Source: Thermodesulfobacteriota bacterium
GTDB lineage: Bacteria > Desulfobacterota_D > UBA1144 > Nemesobacterales > CSP1-2
Assembly (NCBI GenBank): GCA_035559815.1
Contig: DATMAT010000025.1
Span: forward strand, 1-50,939
Direction: 5' to 3'
Length of the DNA: 50,939 bases
Shown here: piece by piece, positions 24,286 to 33,132 of the stretch
Position numbering within the stretch: position 1 is the first letter of the stretch
How the letters are laid out: each line of letters starts with the position of its first letter
The notes under the pieces: generated by a model
The model's input: the letters and a program-made list of their open reading frames with translations, nothing else
What the model was told of the DNA's origin: nothing
Databases searched by the model: none
Made by a program: the position numbers and the translations under genes

Positions 24286-25246
24286 TTTTGGCTATATCTT
24301 GTCCTTCCAGAAGATTAATTGCCTCCTTCATATCGTCAGGAAGAGGGGCATTAAACTGTACCTCCTCTCCGCTCCGGGGATGCTTGAACGAGAGCATCTC
24401 TGCATGGAGTGCCTGCCTTCCCAGGGTTCTGGAGATAGCTTCCAGATGAGCAGATTTATGCTTTTTTAGACCGTAAACCTTATCCCCCAGGATCGGATGG
24501 CCGTTTTCCGAAAAATGAACCCTTATTTGATGCGTCCTTCCGGTCCTGGGCTCGGCTTCGACCAGGGTTGCCCCATTATATCTCCTGATGACCTTCCATA
24601 CCGTATGAGCCTCTCTTCCTGCCCTTGCCGCCGAGGACATCCTCTTCCTGTCGATCGGGTGCCTTCCTATAGAAGAGGTGAAGGAACCGGCTTCCTCTTT
24701 GACATTGCTCAATACCAAAGCCAAATACCTTTTCTTGACACTTCTCCGCTTGAACTGCTCGATTAAGGACTGATGGGCAAAATCGTTCTTGGCTACGACC
24801 ATAACCCCCGAGGTCTCCTTGTCCAATCTGTGTACTATACCCGGCCTAATCTTGCCCCCGATCCCGGAGAGCCCTTTGCATTTGTATAAGAGCGCGTTCA
24901 CCAAGGTCCCGCTCTTCACCCCGGCTCCCGGATGCACGGTCATTCCGGCCGATTTGTTAACCACTACGATATCATCGTCCTCATACAATATCTCTATGGG
25001 TATATTCTCTGGTTCTGCTTCTATGGGCTCCGGTGGAAGCAAGGTTATAGAGGCGGTCTCGCCTCCGCTCAGTTTCTTTGACGGCTTTATCGCCTCTCCG
25101 TCCACCAAGATAAACCTCTCTTCTATAAGCTTCCTTACTTGTGAACGGGTCAGGCTGGGAATTATATGGGAGAAAGCAACGTCCGCTCTCATGCCGGAAA
25201 AAACTAAAGGTATTTCCAATATCTCCTTCTCAGCTTCCCTTTTCAT
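24272..25246 (-). CDS. rluD: RluA-family pseudouridine synthase (RluD-like)
   Basis: A 324-residue enzyme isomerising specific uridines of 23S rRNA. An N-terminal S4 RNA-binding domain (about 13-75) is followed by the synthase domain with the catalytic motif GIVHRLDKETSGVMVVAK (Asp142) and the RTGRTHQIRVHF motif near 245. Length and S4 domain match RluD rather than RluA/RluC strictly, but exact target uridines cannot be read from sequence. It is 26 bases downstream of the helical-repeat gene and overlaps pgeF. Confidence 0.94.
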   Translation of the reverse strand: MKREAEKEILEIPLVFSGMRADVAFSHIIPSLTRSQVRKLIEERFILVDGEAIKPSKKLSGGETASITLLPPEPIEAEPENIPIEILYEDDDIVVVNKSAGMTVHPGAGVKSGTLVNALLYKCKGLSGIGGKIRPGIVHRLDKETSGVMVVAKNDFAHQSLIEQFKRRSVKKRYLALVLSNVKEEAGSFTSSIGRHPIDRKRMSSAARAGREAHTVWKVIRRYNGATLVEAEPRTGRTHQIRVHFSENGHPILGDKVYGLKKHKSAHLEAISRTLGRQALHAEMLSFKHPRSGEEVQFNAPLPDDMKEAINLLEGQDIAKNGMV

Positions 25247-25271
25247 GATTAGCCTCTATCTCCCCCCACCC

Positions 25272-26378
25272 TTAATCTTTTTCGTCTTTCCTCTTTTCCT
25301 GCATTATCCTCTTGGCAGTACTGGTAATAACCCCGGGAAGATTTTTATTCCATAAAAGAGCACGGACTTCCCTATCCCTTAAATGCCGAATAAGGTGGAG
25401 AGAAACGTGGGACGGCGTCTTAGGATTATTTACCAAAGCCACCTTCACCTGATAAATCTTAGCCCATTTGCGCGACATGGAGATTTCCCGAAGTATGTCC
25501 TCATCGACGGTCTTTGACTGGGCTATGTTTATTATCTCCATGTCGGTAAGGCGTGGATTTTTGAGCACTGCACCGGCTACTATCCGGTTTGGGTCTCTAA
25601 CCAAGATCGTCCGTGCCTCCCGGTTCCCCAAGATCGCTAGCTTAACCCTCTCGGCTATATTCATCTGTTTTATAGTATGGAGTAAACTCTCCCGCCTAGC
25701 CTCCCCTATATCTTCTTCGCTTTCTTCCACCAAGTCATCCGAAAAGCCAATGTCATCCAAGAACGATGACTGGACATCATCGATTATGGCTGATCCAGCT
25801 TCTTCATCGGATTCTTCGGGGACATCCGGGGCTTCACCATCTATTCTCAGGAACTCCGGGATTACCCCTTTCTTGTCCAGATAAAGACGAAAGAAGGAAA
25901 TTACCCGGTCAAGCGTCGAGCGGCTGATAGTAGGATTCTTGCTGAGCGCTTCGACGATCTCCGCCGAACGAAGGATTCGCTCCTGGTTGTTAGCTATAAG
26001 GTCTAGGAGCGATTGTATATGAGTCGCTTCTGCCAGATAGGCTATCGTGGCATCACTCGTAGAAAAGTTTAATATTATTTTTTGCAGTAAGGTTTCGCTC
26101 TCCGTACTTCTGGCGATATAATCGAGAAGCTCACTCGGCGATGATGAATCGGCCAGCACACCCACCATGACGCTTTCCGGAATGGATTTCAGGGACTTTG
26201 CCGCCTCCTCGCTTATCTCTTCATCCTCATCCTGAGTGAGGCCGTATAGGACGAACGCAAGGTCTTTTGGTGGGATCGGTACGACGCCCTGCGCAGCCAT
26301 GAGACGCATTTCTCTGGGAAGGGAAGGGTCTATGAATTTCTTTATGGATTCGGGAATCTTTTCCAGAAAACTTTTCAT
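25272..26378 (-). CDS. HEAT-like helical-repeat protein of unknown function
   Basis: A 368-residue cytoplasmic protein without a family I can name. Two alpha-helical repeat regions (about 1-190 and 230-368) with short helices ending in degenerate NP-L or DPS motifs (RDPNRIVAGAVLKNPRLTDMEIINIAQ, VNNPKTPSHVSLHLIRHL) look like HEAT/DUF2336-type repeats. They flank an acidic linker (about 195-228, PDVPEESDEEAG...EESEEDIGE). It is the first gene of the rluD-pgeF group (26-base gap). No enzyme motif is seen. A scaffold role is a guess from the fold only. Confidence 0.6.
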   Translation of the reverse strand: MKSFLEKIPESIKKFIDPSLPREMRLMAAQGVVPIPPKDLAFVLYGLTQDEDEEISEEAAKSLKSIPESVMVGVLADSSSPSELLDYIARSTESETLLQKIILNFSTSDATIAYLAEATHIQSLLDLIANNQERILRSAEIVEALSKNPTISRSTLDRVISFFRLYLDKKGVIPEFLRIDGEAPDVPEESDEEAGSAIIDDVQSSFLDDIGFSDDLVEESEEDIGEARRESLLHTIKQMNIAERVKLAILGNREARTILVRDPNRIVAGAVLKNPRLTDMEIINIAQSKTVDEDILREISMSRKWAKIYQVKVALVNNPKTPSHVSLHLIRHLRDREVRALLWNKNLPGVITSTAKRIMQEKRKDEKD

Positions 26379-26533
26379 CAGGGGTAAGGTTTATTTTAAG
26401 TAAAAACAACCCTGTATACAAGCTTCCCCGAATTGCCAAACCCCTGACGAAATTTGTTATTGAAGGCTATCCATGGCACCCGTACCCTAGGAAAATTGCT
26501 GTGTTTTAAATTAGTTAAGGCCGGAAATATTTA

Positions 26534-26549
26534 TGGCATATTTTTTGCG
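26534..26549 (+). promoter_or_regulatory. sigma-54-like promoter
   Basis: TGGCAT (26534-26539), N5, TTGCG (26545-26549): the invariant GG and GC with the correct ten-base gap are present, with two departures from consensus (T for C at the end of the -24 box, G for A/T at the end of -12). The predicted start is about 26560, 49 bases before the ATG of the unknown gene at 26609. Confidence 0.55.
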
Positions 26550-26608
26550 ATTAAGGCTAGGGGTGATCGGAGCTTAGTTTGCTGGCACATTTCCTGTAGA
26601 GGAATGAT

Positions 26609-27073
26609 ATGAAACGTCGAGTAGAGAGTTATAAGCTTAGGAGAGAAAAAATGAAGAACTACGCCATGGGTCTTGCAGAGAAGGACTATTCAAAATCAAA
26701 TGAAGTAACACTAAAATGGAGCGAGGTGCTCGAAAGCGCCTTTGATTACTATTACGCTGAATACATCCCGGCCTGGGCTTTGAATGAAACTTCGTTCAAT
26801 AACTGCGGTGATAAGCTTTTCATCTCCAAAAAAAGCAATGAGTGGGTAAGCTGGGAGAAAATCGCCGAGTCGGAGCGGCCGGATATAGCAACGCTGTTCG
26901 ACCTCCTGCCCGATCTCCCCGGAGACGACCAATACCGGCAAATTCTCCGGGAAATCCGGAACTCCGGGATAGAAGAACCCGAGGACTATTTCTGGGAAAA
27001 CATGTTTTCCTACAAACAGGCAAACGAAGTTAAGATCAATGGAAAGAAGTATAGAATCGAGTGGGAAGCATAG
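26609..27073 (+). CDS. hypothetical protein behind a sigma-54-like promoter
   Basis: A 154-residue protein I do not recognise: basic N-terminus, acidic middle (SEVLESAFDYYYAEYIPAW, PDIATLFDLLPDLPGDD), no TM helix, no signal peptide and no known motif; two Trp-rich segments (WVSWEKIAE, EDYFWENMF). ATG at 26609 has GAGG upstream; the in-frame ATG at 26651 also has an AGGAG, so the protein may start 14 residues later. It lies divergently from the helical-repeat gene and 113 bases upstream of a hybrid kinase in the same direction. The sigma-54-like site upstream suggests conditional expression. Confidence 0.65.
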   Translation: MKRRVESYKLRREKMKNYAMGLAEKDYSKSNEVTLKWSEVLESAFDYYYAEYIPAWALNETSFNNCGDKLFISKKSNEWVSWEKIAESERPDIATLFDLLPDLPGDDQYRQILREIRNSGIEEPEDYFWENMFSYKQANEVKINGKKYRIEWEA

Positions 27074-27186
27074 CCCGGGATAACTATCTACCAGCACAAT
27101 CCAGAGTCTAACGCAAAGATTTAGTGAATATCTGGAAATTCTAGTTAGATCATTACAGGACGAAGGAAATCCCCGACGAGCCCGGC

Positions 27187-30100
27187 ATGGCTGGATTATA
27201 TAAAGAGCTATTCGATAAGATTTTTCGGGAATCGCTGGATGTGGTCGCCATTGTCGACCCGGCCAGCGGAAACGTAATAAGAATCAACAACGCCGTCCGT
27301 TATAGCCTGGGATACGGCATAGAGGACCTTGTTGGAAAAAACCTCTCTGTGCTTTTCTCTAAAGAAAGCTCGCCGAAAATACAAAACTGGCTTGAAGAAA
27401 CCAAGAACCATGGGCCGGTATTCACAGAAGAAAACCTAATCCGCGCCGATGGCTCAACTTATCCCATGAAATTAACCACCACACTTACACCCTGGGATGA
27501 AGGTGACGCTATCCTGGTAACCTTTCGGGATGTAGTAGGAGAAAGACGAAATGAGGAGGTATTGAGGCGCAGTGAACATCTTCTTGAGAACTCTTTCGAG
27601 CTTATCACCATTCTTGGCCCGGACGGAGCATACCGATACGCCAGTCCTTCATACAAACAGATATCGGGATACGAGCCCGAAGAATTATCAGACCAGGACT
27701 TCTTCCGGTTTATTCACACGGAGGATGTGAGTCGGCTTTGTGCTAGTCTTGACAGTTTGCAAGCAGACCACGGAGTTAACCATACTGCTGAATTTCGCTT
27801 CAAACGTAAGGACGGCTTATGGGCTTACCTTGAATCCCGAATGAAGACCCTTCCCGGTGAATCCGAAGAGGCAATCACAATCATTATTGCCCGTGACCTG
27901 ACCGAACTTAAGCAAGCGGAAAAAGCCTTTTTGGAAAACCTGACACAGCTATCCAAAAAGAACCGCTATGAAACCATAATCAATTCCGTAACCCAAAGCG
28001 TACACCAATCAATAAACCTGCAAGAAGTCCTGGAAAACGCCGCCGACTCCATGAGTAGGAACATACAGGGCGCCGATTTTGTAGCCATTTACCTGGTCGA
28101 AGGAGCAACCCAATCGACCGGAGTTAATCAAGCTCCAGACTCACCACAGGCAGTTTTAAAAGCTTACCGAGGCTATCCCGATTGGTTTATCGAACGGGTA
28201 AGAAGGATACCCTATCCCAAAGACTTTACCTGGAAAACCATAATTAGTGGAGCGCTCAGATACTGTGCGGATGCCGAAACAGATACGGTAATAGGCCCGG
28301 CTGGAAGGGAGGTGGGAACCAAAAGCTACGTATCGATGCCTATACGTTTAAAAAACGAGGTCATCGGCGTGATAAACATAAACTCTTTGGAAAAGAACTC
28401 ATTCGACGAAGAGGAGCTTAAGCTCGTAGAGGGCGTCGCCAGACAGATAGAGGTAGCTATCAAGAATGCTCAACAGGCCGAGGAATTACGTCAATCAGAG
28501 GAGCGTTACCACACCCTATTCGACCAGTCCCCGGTCGGCGTATACATCTTCGACAGAGATTTCACCATAACCCATTGCAATAAAAAAATGGTTCAAATTC
28601 TCCAATCTTCCTACGACAGAATCATAGGTACGGACATGCGAAGGCTATGCGACCACCGTGTCCAAGCAGTATTGGATACGGTCTTAGCGGGAGAAAGCGT
28701 AACATACGAAGGGTCTTACGTAGGAACCACCACGCCGGCCAAACTATGGGTGTCAAAACGGCTCTCTCCGCTCCGGGATTCAAAGGGAAAGGTCATCGGC
28801 GGGATGGCGGTGGTGGAAGACATAACCGAGCGCAAGCGGGCAGAGGAAGAGCTCCTTAAGTCTCAGGCCAAGTATGCTGACCTCTTCGAGAATGCTAACG
28901 ATATGATTTTTACCTTCGACCTTTCCGGCAATCTTACCTCGGCCAATCGCGTGGCCTTCACCACCCTGGGTTACGACCTGGAAGATGTTTCCAAAAGCAA
29001 CTTGTCCGAGATACTCACTCCTGAGGGCTTTAGGTTTGCTCTCGACATGCTCCAAAATGCGATCATACGGAAATCAGACCTGACCGAGTTACAACCCTGG
29101 GAATTAGAGGCGGTCAAGAAAGACGGAAGCAAACTCTCTCTTGAGGTGCGTACCAGGCTCATTTGGGAAGGAGAGAAAATAGTCGGGGTACAGGGCATTG
29201 CCCGGGATGTTACCGAGAGAAAGAAAATGCAAGAAGAAATAGTGAAAGCCCAGAAATTGGAGTCCCTGGGCATTCTTGCCGGCGGTATAGCCCACGATTT
29301 TAATAATCTTCTTACTTCCATTCTGGGTAACATCTCCCTTGCCAAGATGTACGCCAATCCGAACGATAAAGGATACAAGAGACTTTCCGAGGCGGAAAAG
29401 GCCTGTATCAGGACGAGGGATTTAACCCAGCAATTGCTCACGTTTTCCCGGGGTGGAGCACCGGTGAAAAGGGTAGTATCATCACTCGGCGAGATAATTA
29501 AAGACTCGGCCAGCTTCGCGGTAAGCGGGTCAAAGGTCAAATGTGAATTCGTTATAGAAGAAAAGCTATGGCCGGTGGAGGTTGACCAGGGACAGATAAG
29601 TCAGGTTATGAACAACCTGGTAATAAATGCCGACCAGGCTATGCCAAAGGGAGGGGTAATAAAGATAAAAGTAGAGAACGCTGTACTGGAAAAGGATGAA
29701 ACCCCACATCTAATGCCAGGACGCTACGTAAAGATAACTATAGAGGACAGCGGGGTGGGAATACCGGAAGAGCTTTTAACCAGGATCTTTGACCCCTATT
29801 TTACGACGAAGCAAAGGGGGAGCGGTCTTGGGCTTGCCACCGTTTACTCGATAATTAAGAATCACGATGGGTACGTGGGGGTGGAATCAAGATTAGGGGT
29901 GGGAACAAGGTTCAAAGTATATATCCCGGCAAAGGAGGGAGGAGCATCAACCGAGTCAGAAGCTCAGGAATCCCTCAAAAGGGGCAAAGGAAGGGTTTTG
30001 GTAGTCGACGACGTGGATATTGTGAGGGAGACTGCCGGAGAAATACTGTCGCACCTGGGATATGAGGTAGATTATGCCAAGAACGGCAATGAGGTAATCG

Positions 30101-30366
30101 AGAAATACGCCCGGTCGAGAGAAAATGGAAAGCCAATCGATACGGTTATAATTGACTTGAACATACCCGGAGAGATCGGCGGCCAGGAAGCTATCCAGAA
30201 GCTCCTGGACAAATATCCGGGTGTTAAAGCCATAGTATCTACAGGATATTCAAACGACCCGATATTATCCGATTACGGCAAGTATGGATTCAGGGGCGTA
30301 ATCAGCAAGCCATATAAAATAGAGGAGCTAGGCGACATCGTGTACGAAGTAATCAATGGTAATTAA
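27187..30366 (+). CDS. hybrid histidine kinase PAS-PAS-GAF-PAS-PAS-HisKA-HATPase-REC
   Basis: A 1059-residue soluble hybrid kinase. PAS about 8-115 and 125-245; one GAF about 255-435 with the window's signature (RIPYPKDFTWK...YCAD, GTKSYVSMPI) and an inserted loop (ATQSTGVNQAPDSP); PAS about 440-555 and 560-680; HisKA with the phospho-His in LAGGIAHDFNN (His703); HATPase about 805-915 (DSGVGIPEE, GSGLGLATVYSII); C-terminal receiver about 935-1058 with phosphoacceptor Asp990 (VIIDLNIPGEIGG). Both transmitter and receiver look active. No separate response regulator is adjacent; the next gene is convergent. Phosphate probably goes to its own receiver, then to another phosphotransfer protein. Confidence 0.93.
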   Translation: MAGLYKELFDKIFRESLDVVAIVDPASGNVIRINNAVRYSLGYGIEDLVGKNLSVLFSKESSPKIQNWLEETKNHGPVFTEENLIRADGSTYPMKLTTTLTPWDEGDAILVTFRDVVGERRNEEVLRRSEHLLENSFELITILGPDGAYRYASPSYKQISGYEPEELSDQDFFRFIHTEDVSRLCASLDSLQADHGVNHTAEFRFKRKDGLWAYLESRMKTLPGESEEAITIIIARDLTELKQAEKAFLENLTQLSKKNRYETIINSVTQSVHQSINLQEVLENAADSMSRNIQGADFVAIYLVEGATQSTGVNQAPDSPQAVLKAYRGYPDWFIERVRRIPYPKDFTWKTIISGALRYCADAETDTVIGPAGREVGTKSYVSMPIRLKNEVIGVININSLEKNSFDEEELKLVEGVARQIEVAIKNAQQAEELRQSEERYHTLFDQSPVGVYIFDRDFTITHCNKKMVQILQSSYDRIIGTDMRRLCDHRVQAVLDTVLAGESVTYEGSYVGTTTPAKLWVSKRLSPLRDSKGKVIGGMAVVEDITERKRAEEELLKSQAKYADLFENANDMIFTFDLSGNLTSANRVAFTTLGYDLEDVSKSNLSEILTPEGFRFALDMLQNAIIRKSDLTELQPWELEAVKKDGSKLSLEVRTRLIWEGEKIVGVQGIARDVTERKKMQEEIVKAQKLESLGILAGGIAHDFNNLLTSILGNISLAKMYANPNDKGYKRLSEAEKACIRTRDLTQQLLTFSRGGAPVKRVVSSLGEIIKDSASFAVSGSKVKCEFVIEEKLWPVEVDQGQISQVMNNLVINADQAMPKGGVIKIKVENAVLEKDETPHLMPGRYVKITIEDSGVGIPEELLTRIFDPYFTTKQRGSGLGLATVYSIIKNHDGYVGVESRLGVGTRFKVYIPAKEGGASTESEAQESLKRGKGRVLVVDDVDIVRETAGEILSHLGYEVDYAKNGNEVIEKYARSRENGKPIDTVIIDLNIPGEIGGQEAIQKLLDKYPGVKAIVSTGYSNDPILSDYGKYGFRGVISKPYKIEELGDIVYEVINGN

Positions 30367-30373
30367 TACATCT

Positions 30374-31144
30374 TCATTCTTCATTCTTCACTCTTAAAGT
30401 TTCATTCATCCCAATCACATCAGAAGCCCTGCCCTGGTTTATAGATATCTCCAGGAAACCGGAGCTACCGATTATGGCCAGGAGTTCACCCTTGGAAACA
30501 TCTGAATACGACTTAGAAACTCCTTCGACTACCCTTTGCCCAATATGGATTTTCGATTTTCCTTTTATAAGATTGGACGGTATATTCGTAACCAGATTGC
30601 CAAAAGAGTCTACATGAATAAACTCACCGATTATTTCCCCCCTCCGAACCACCGGCTCCTTAATTTCAAGCCTAACCGGTTTCCCAACCTTCTTTCCCAA
30701 GTCTTCGACCGGAACCCCCAAAGAAAGATGAGCCGCGGCAGGAGCGAATATGTCCCTTCCGTGAAAGGTATTGCTTATCCGGGATAAAACGTATTTTGAA
30801 TCGGTTATCTGGTAAGCGCGATACCTCTTTGATAGGGCATAAACAAAGGTAAATAGCCCATTATCCGGCCCGATAAAAAAGTGTCCGTCGGCTTCCACGG
30901 CTATCGGTTTTCTTTTACTTCCCACACCCGGGTCAACCACTACAACATGGATTGTCCCTACTGGGAAATAACGGTAAAAGTTCATCAGTGTGAATGCCGC
31001 ATCGAAGATGCTATGTGGCGGTATTTCGTGGGTGATATCCGTGGGGATAGCGTCGGGATTTATGGAGAGAATAACCCCCTTCATCGCACCGACGTAGTAG
31101 TCTTTTAAACCGAAGTCAGTAGTAAGGGTTATTATGCGTCCCAT
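30374..31144 (-). CDS. SAM hydroxide adenosyltransferase (DUF62)
   Basis: A 256-residue enzyme of the SAM-dependent halogenase-like fold which hydrolyses SAM to adenosine and methionine. Motifs: TTDFG-KDYYVGAMKGVI at the N-terminus, VVVDPGVGS, FIGPDNGLFT, FHGRDIFAPAAAHLSLG and IHVDSFGNLVTN. It starts at ATG 31144 (MGRIITLTTDFG) preceded by AAGGTG; the frame is open to 31243 but the family begins here. The family is related to chlorinases/fluorinases, but the VGS/HGRD pattern is that of the hydroxide-using enzymes. Convergent with the upstream kinase, with only seven bases between the stops. Confidence 0.92.
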   Translation of the reverse strand: MGRIITLTTDFGLKDYYVGAMKGVILSINPDAIPTDITHEIPPHSIFDAAFTLMNFYRYFPVGTIHVVVVDPGVGSKRKPIAVEADGHFFIGPDNGLFTFVYALSKRYRAYQITDSKYVLSRISNTFHGRDIFAPAAAHLSLGVPVEDLGKKVGKPVRLEIKEPVVRRGEIIGEFIHVDSFGNLVTNIPSNLIKGKSKIHIGQRVVEGVSKSYSDVSKGELLAIIGSSGFLEISINQGRASDVIGMNETLRVKNEE

Positions 31145-31324
31145 CGGTAACACCTTTTTACCTGAGAAAGCATTTAGTTGCAAAAATTGTTCACAAACCA
31201 GAAAAGGCCGCCCTTCACTGAACAAACTGAGTAAGTTCGTCAAGAAAGAACGAAGGGATACTTAGTTGATAAATTAGCCTTACTCCGCTTGGGCTGCAGA
31301 TTAAAGATCATGTAAATTACATAC

Positions 31325-32074
31325 ATGAAGCTCTACATACTCGGCTCGGGCACCTGTGTTCCTTATGAAAGAAGAGGCTCCTCTGGCTATGCATTAAGAC
31401 TCCCCAAATCAACCCTTCTGCTCGACTGCGGAAACGGCACTACCTGGAAACTCGAAAAAGCGGGCATAAATTATCTGGATATCGACCATATATTCCTATC
31501 CCACTTCCATCCCGACCATACTGCCGACCTGATTCCATTTTTATTCGCTACGAAATACACCCAAAGCTCTCAAAGGGTAAAACAACTTCATATCTGGGGA
31601 GCGGAGGGCTTTTTAAACTTTTTCTCGGCACTGAAAGAGGCCTATAACGGCTGGATCACCCCTGATTGCCTGAATGTATCAGAAATTAAAGAGGGGGCTA
31701 TAGAATTTCGGGACTTCCGAGTAATCGTGAGGAAAACCGTTCATATTGAAAGCAGCCTCGCCTATAGAATCGAATCCGAGGGCAAGTCCCTGGTTTATTC
31801 CGGCGACACCGATTATTCGGAATCTTTAATCGAACTGGCAAAAGGCGCCGATGCACTAATCCTGGAATGCTCCGCACCGGACCAAAAATCAAAGGTTAAA
31901 GGCCACCTTACCCCTGACGAGGTTACCAAAATAGCAAATGAGGCCAGAGTAAAAAGGCTTATCATCACCCATTTGTATCCCGTCTGCGACGAAAATAAGG
32001 TGATAGAAAAAATTAGAAGAAAAACAGCAGTTGAAACAATCCTGGCTGAGGATTTAATGGAAATCAAAATCTAG
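31325..32074 (+). CDS. MBL-fold metallo-hydrolase (RNase Z-like)
   Basis: A 249-residue beta-lactamase-fold hydrolase with the binuclear zinc motif SHFHPDH (His60, His62, Asp64, His65), SGDTDYS (bridging Asp) and a C-terminal ITHLYP. It resembles the elaC/RNase Z-like branch (LYILGSGTCVP, DCGNGTTWKL) but lacks the long exosite arm of true RNase Z; the substrate is unknown. A palindrome ATGTAA-A-TTACAT (31310-31322) ends two bases before the ATG and no Shine-Dalgarno is visible. Followed by the nitroreductase gene, which has its own promoter. Confidence 0.88.
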   Translation: MKLYILGSGTCVPYERRGSSGYALRLPKSTLLLDCGNGTTWKLEKAGINYLDIDHIFLSHFHPDHTADLIPFLFATKYTQSSQRVKQLHIWGAEGFLNFFSALKEAYNGWITPDCLNVSEIKEGAIEFRDFRVIVRKTVHIESSLAYRIESEGKSLVYSGDTDYSESLIELAKGADALILECSAPDQKSKVKGHLTPDEVTKIANEARVKRLIITHLYPVCDENKVIEKIRRKTAVETILAEDLMEIKI

Positions 32075-32109
32075 AATAGAGACCGGCAAATGTGTATCCT
32101 AATACTCCC

Positions 32110-32138
32110 TTGACAATAAAACCGAACACTGTTTTAAT
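32110..32138 (+). promoter_or_regulatory. sigma-70-type promoter of the nitroreductase gene
   Basis: TTGACA (32110-32115), 17-base spacer, TTTAAT (32133-32138). The predicted start near 32145 is at the beginning of the AAGGAGG Shine-Dalgarno, so the leader is only about 16 bases. Confidence 0.7.
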
Positions 32139-32160
32139 TGGGAAAAAGGAGGTACATAAA

Positions 32161-33042
32161 ATGGAACTTTTTGAAGCAATAGGGGCAAGAAGAAGTATAA
32201 GGTTTTTTAAGCCCTGGAAACCAGTAGAAGAATGGAAGATTCAGATGATGCTCCAGGCGGCGAGATATGCATCCTGCCAGGGGAATTGCGGCTCAACCGA
32301 AGCCATAGTGATCGACAAAAGCAAGTATCCCAAGGAAAAATTCGAACAGATCGTCGAGTGCGCATCGCTTTTTAATGAAATACATCTTCGTCAGGCTCCA
32401 ATAGTCATCGCTTGGCTTCTGAATCTAGATGCCTGGTATAAGGAGTTGGTTCAATCTTTCGCCGTGCTTTTCCCGGCAAGAGCAATAACCGCAGCCCATG
32501 GTTGGACTTACAAACTTCTCACCGAGGTAACCTATCCCCGTCTAATGAGCTTCCCCCGTGAAAGAACGGAAGGCTTGTTGAGAATAGAAGCAGGCCAGGC
32601 AATAGCGCATTCAATGCTCGTAGCCACCGAACTTGGACTGGGTTGCTGTCTTCTGGCCACTGGAAGAAAGCCAGCGGAGTTTCCAAAGGTGTTGGGGACT
32701 CCAGATAACGTCGTGCCAATATGGCTTATGGCGGTAGGTTACCCACTTGAGTCTCCGGGGCAGAGACCGAGAAAGCGCTTTGACCGACTGTTTCACCTGA
32801 ACCAATATGGAAACCCGCTGAAGGAAGACGAACAGGTTAGAGAGGAACTAAAAAAGAGGAAAATGATTCAGCCAATGGACCCGCTGCCGGGGCGAGAAGA
32901 AGAGCTTAAACACATATGCAGGATGTTCGGATATTCAGAGGATATGCCGGACATGCCCAAAGACCATATAAAAGCCCTGTATAGTGAAGATTCTCCCTAT
33001 TACGGTGAGCTACCCCCAGGCCTCGAAGAAAGAGGGGTGTAG
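32161..33042 (+). CDS. nitroreductase-family flavoprotein
   Basis: A 293-residue FMN-dependent oxidoreductase. ELFEAIGARRSIRFFKP is the family N-terminus with the FMN phosphate-binding Arg cluster; LRIEAGQAIAHSMLVATELGLGCC and VPIWLMAVGYPLESPGQRPRK complete the nitroreductase fold. It starts at 32161 because AAAGGAGG lies nine bases upstream; an earlier in-frame codon (32092) would put the promoter inside the gene. The C-terminal about 80 residues (after RPRKRFDRLFH) extend beyond most family members and have no motif I know. Substrate (nitro compound, quinone or other) is unknown. It converges on GT9 with a long inverted repeat between the stops. Confidence 0.92.
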   Translation: MELFEAIGARRSIRFFKPWKPVEEWKIQMMLQAARYASCQGNCGSTEAIVIDKSKYPKEKFEQIVECASLFNEIHLRQAPIVIAWLLNLDAWYKELVQSFAVLFPARAITAAHGWTYKLLTEVTYPRLMSFPRERTEGLLRIEAGQAIAHSMLVATELGLGCCLLATGRKPAEFPKVLGTPDNVVPIWLMAVGYPLESPGQRPRKRFDRLFHLNQYGNPLKEDEQVREELKKRKMIQPMDPLPGREEELKHICRMFGYSEDMPDMPKDHIKALYSEDSPYYGELPPGLEERGV

Positions 33043-33132
33043 TAGCTTAATGCGGATTTCGGGATGCGGATTGGAGAGTTGAAATACCTTTTAATCCGCA
33101 ATCCGAAATCCCAAATCCGAAATAAGCTACTC
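33041..33132. repeat. long imperfect inverted repeat between convergent genes
   Basis: The outer arms AGTAGCTTA (33041-33049) and TAAGCTACT (33124-33132) are perfect complements. The inner arms GGATTTCGGGATGCGGATT (33054-33072) and AATCCGCAATCCGAAATCC (about 33093-33111) match at all but two positions, with a short extra CGGATTT-type unit on the right arm. The outer arms reach the stop codons of both converging genes. It probably acts as a bidirectional transcript end; no long T-tract is present. Confidence 0.75.

Noticed and set aside
26473-26489. TGGCAC near 26473 as another sigma-54 -24 box
   Set aside because: No TTGC follows at the required distance; the usable site is at 26534-26549.
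26842-27033. Small Arg/Pro-rich frames overlapping the unknown gene at 26609-27073
   Set aside because: Low-complexity shadows in the other frames without start signals.
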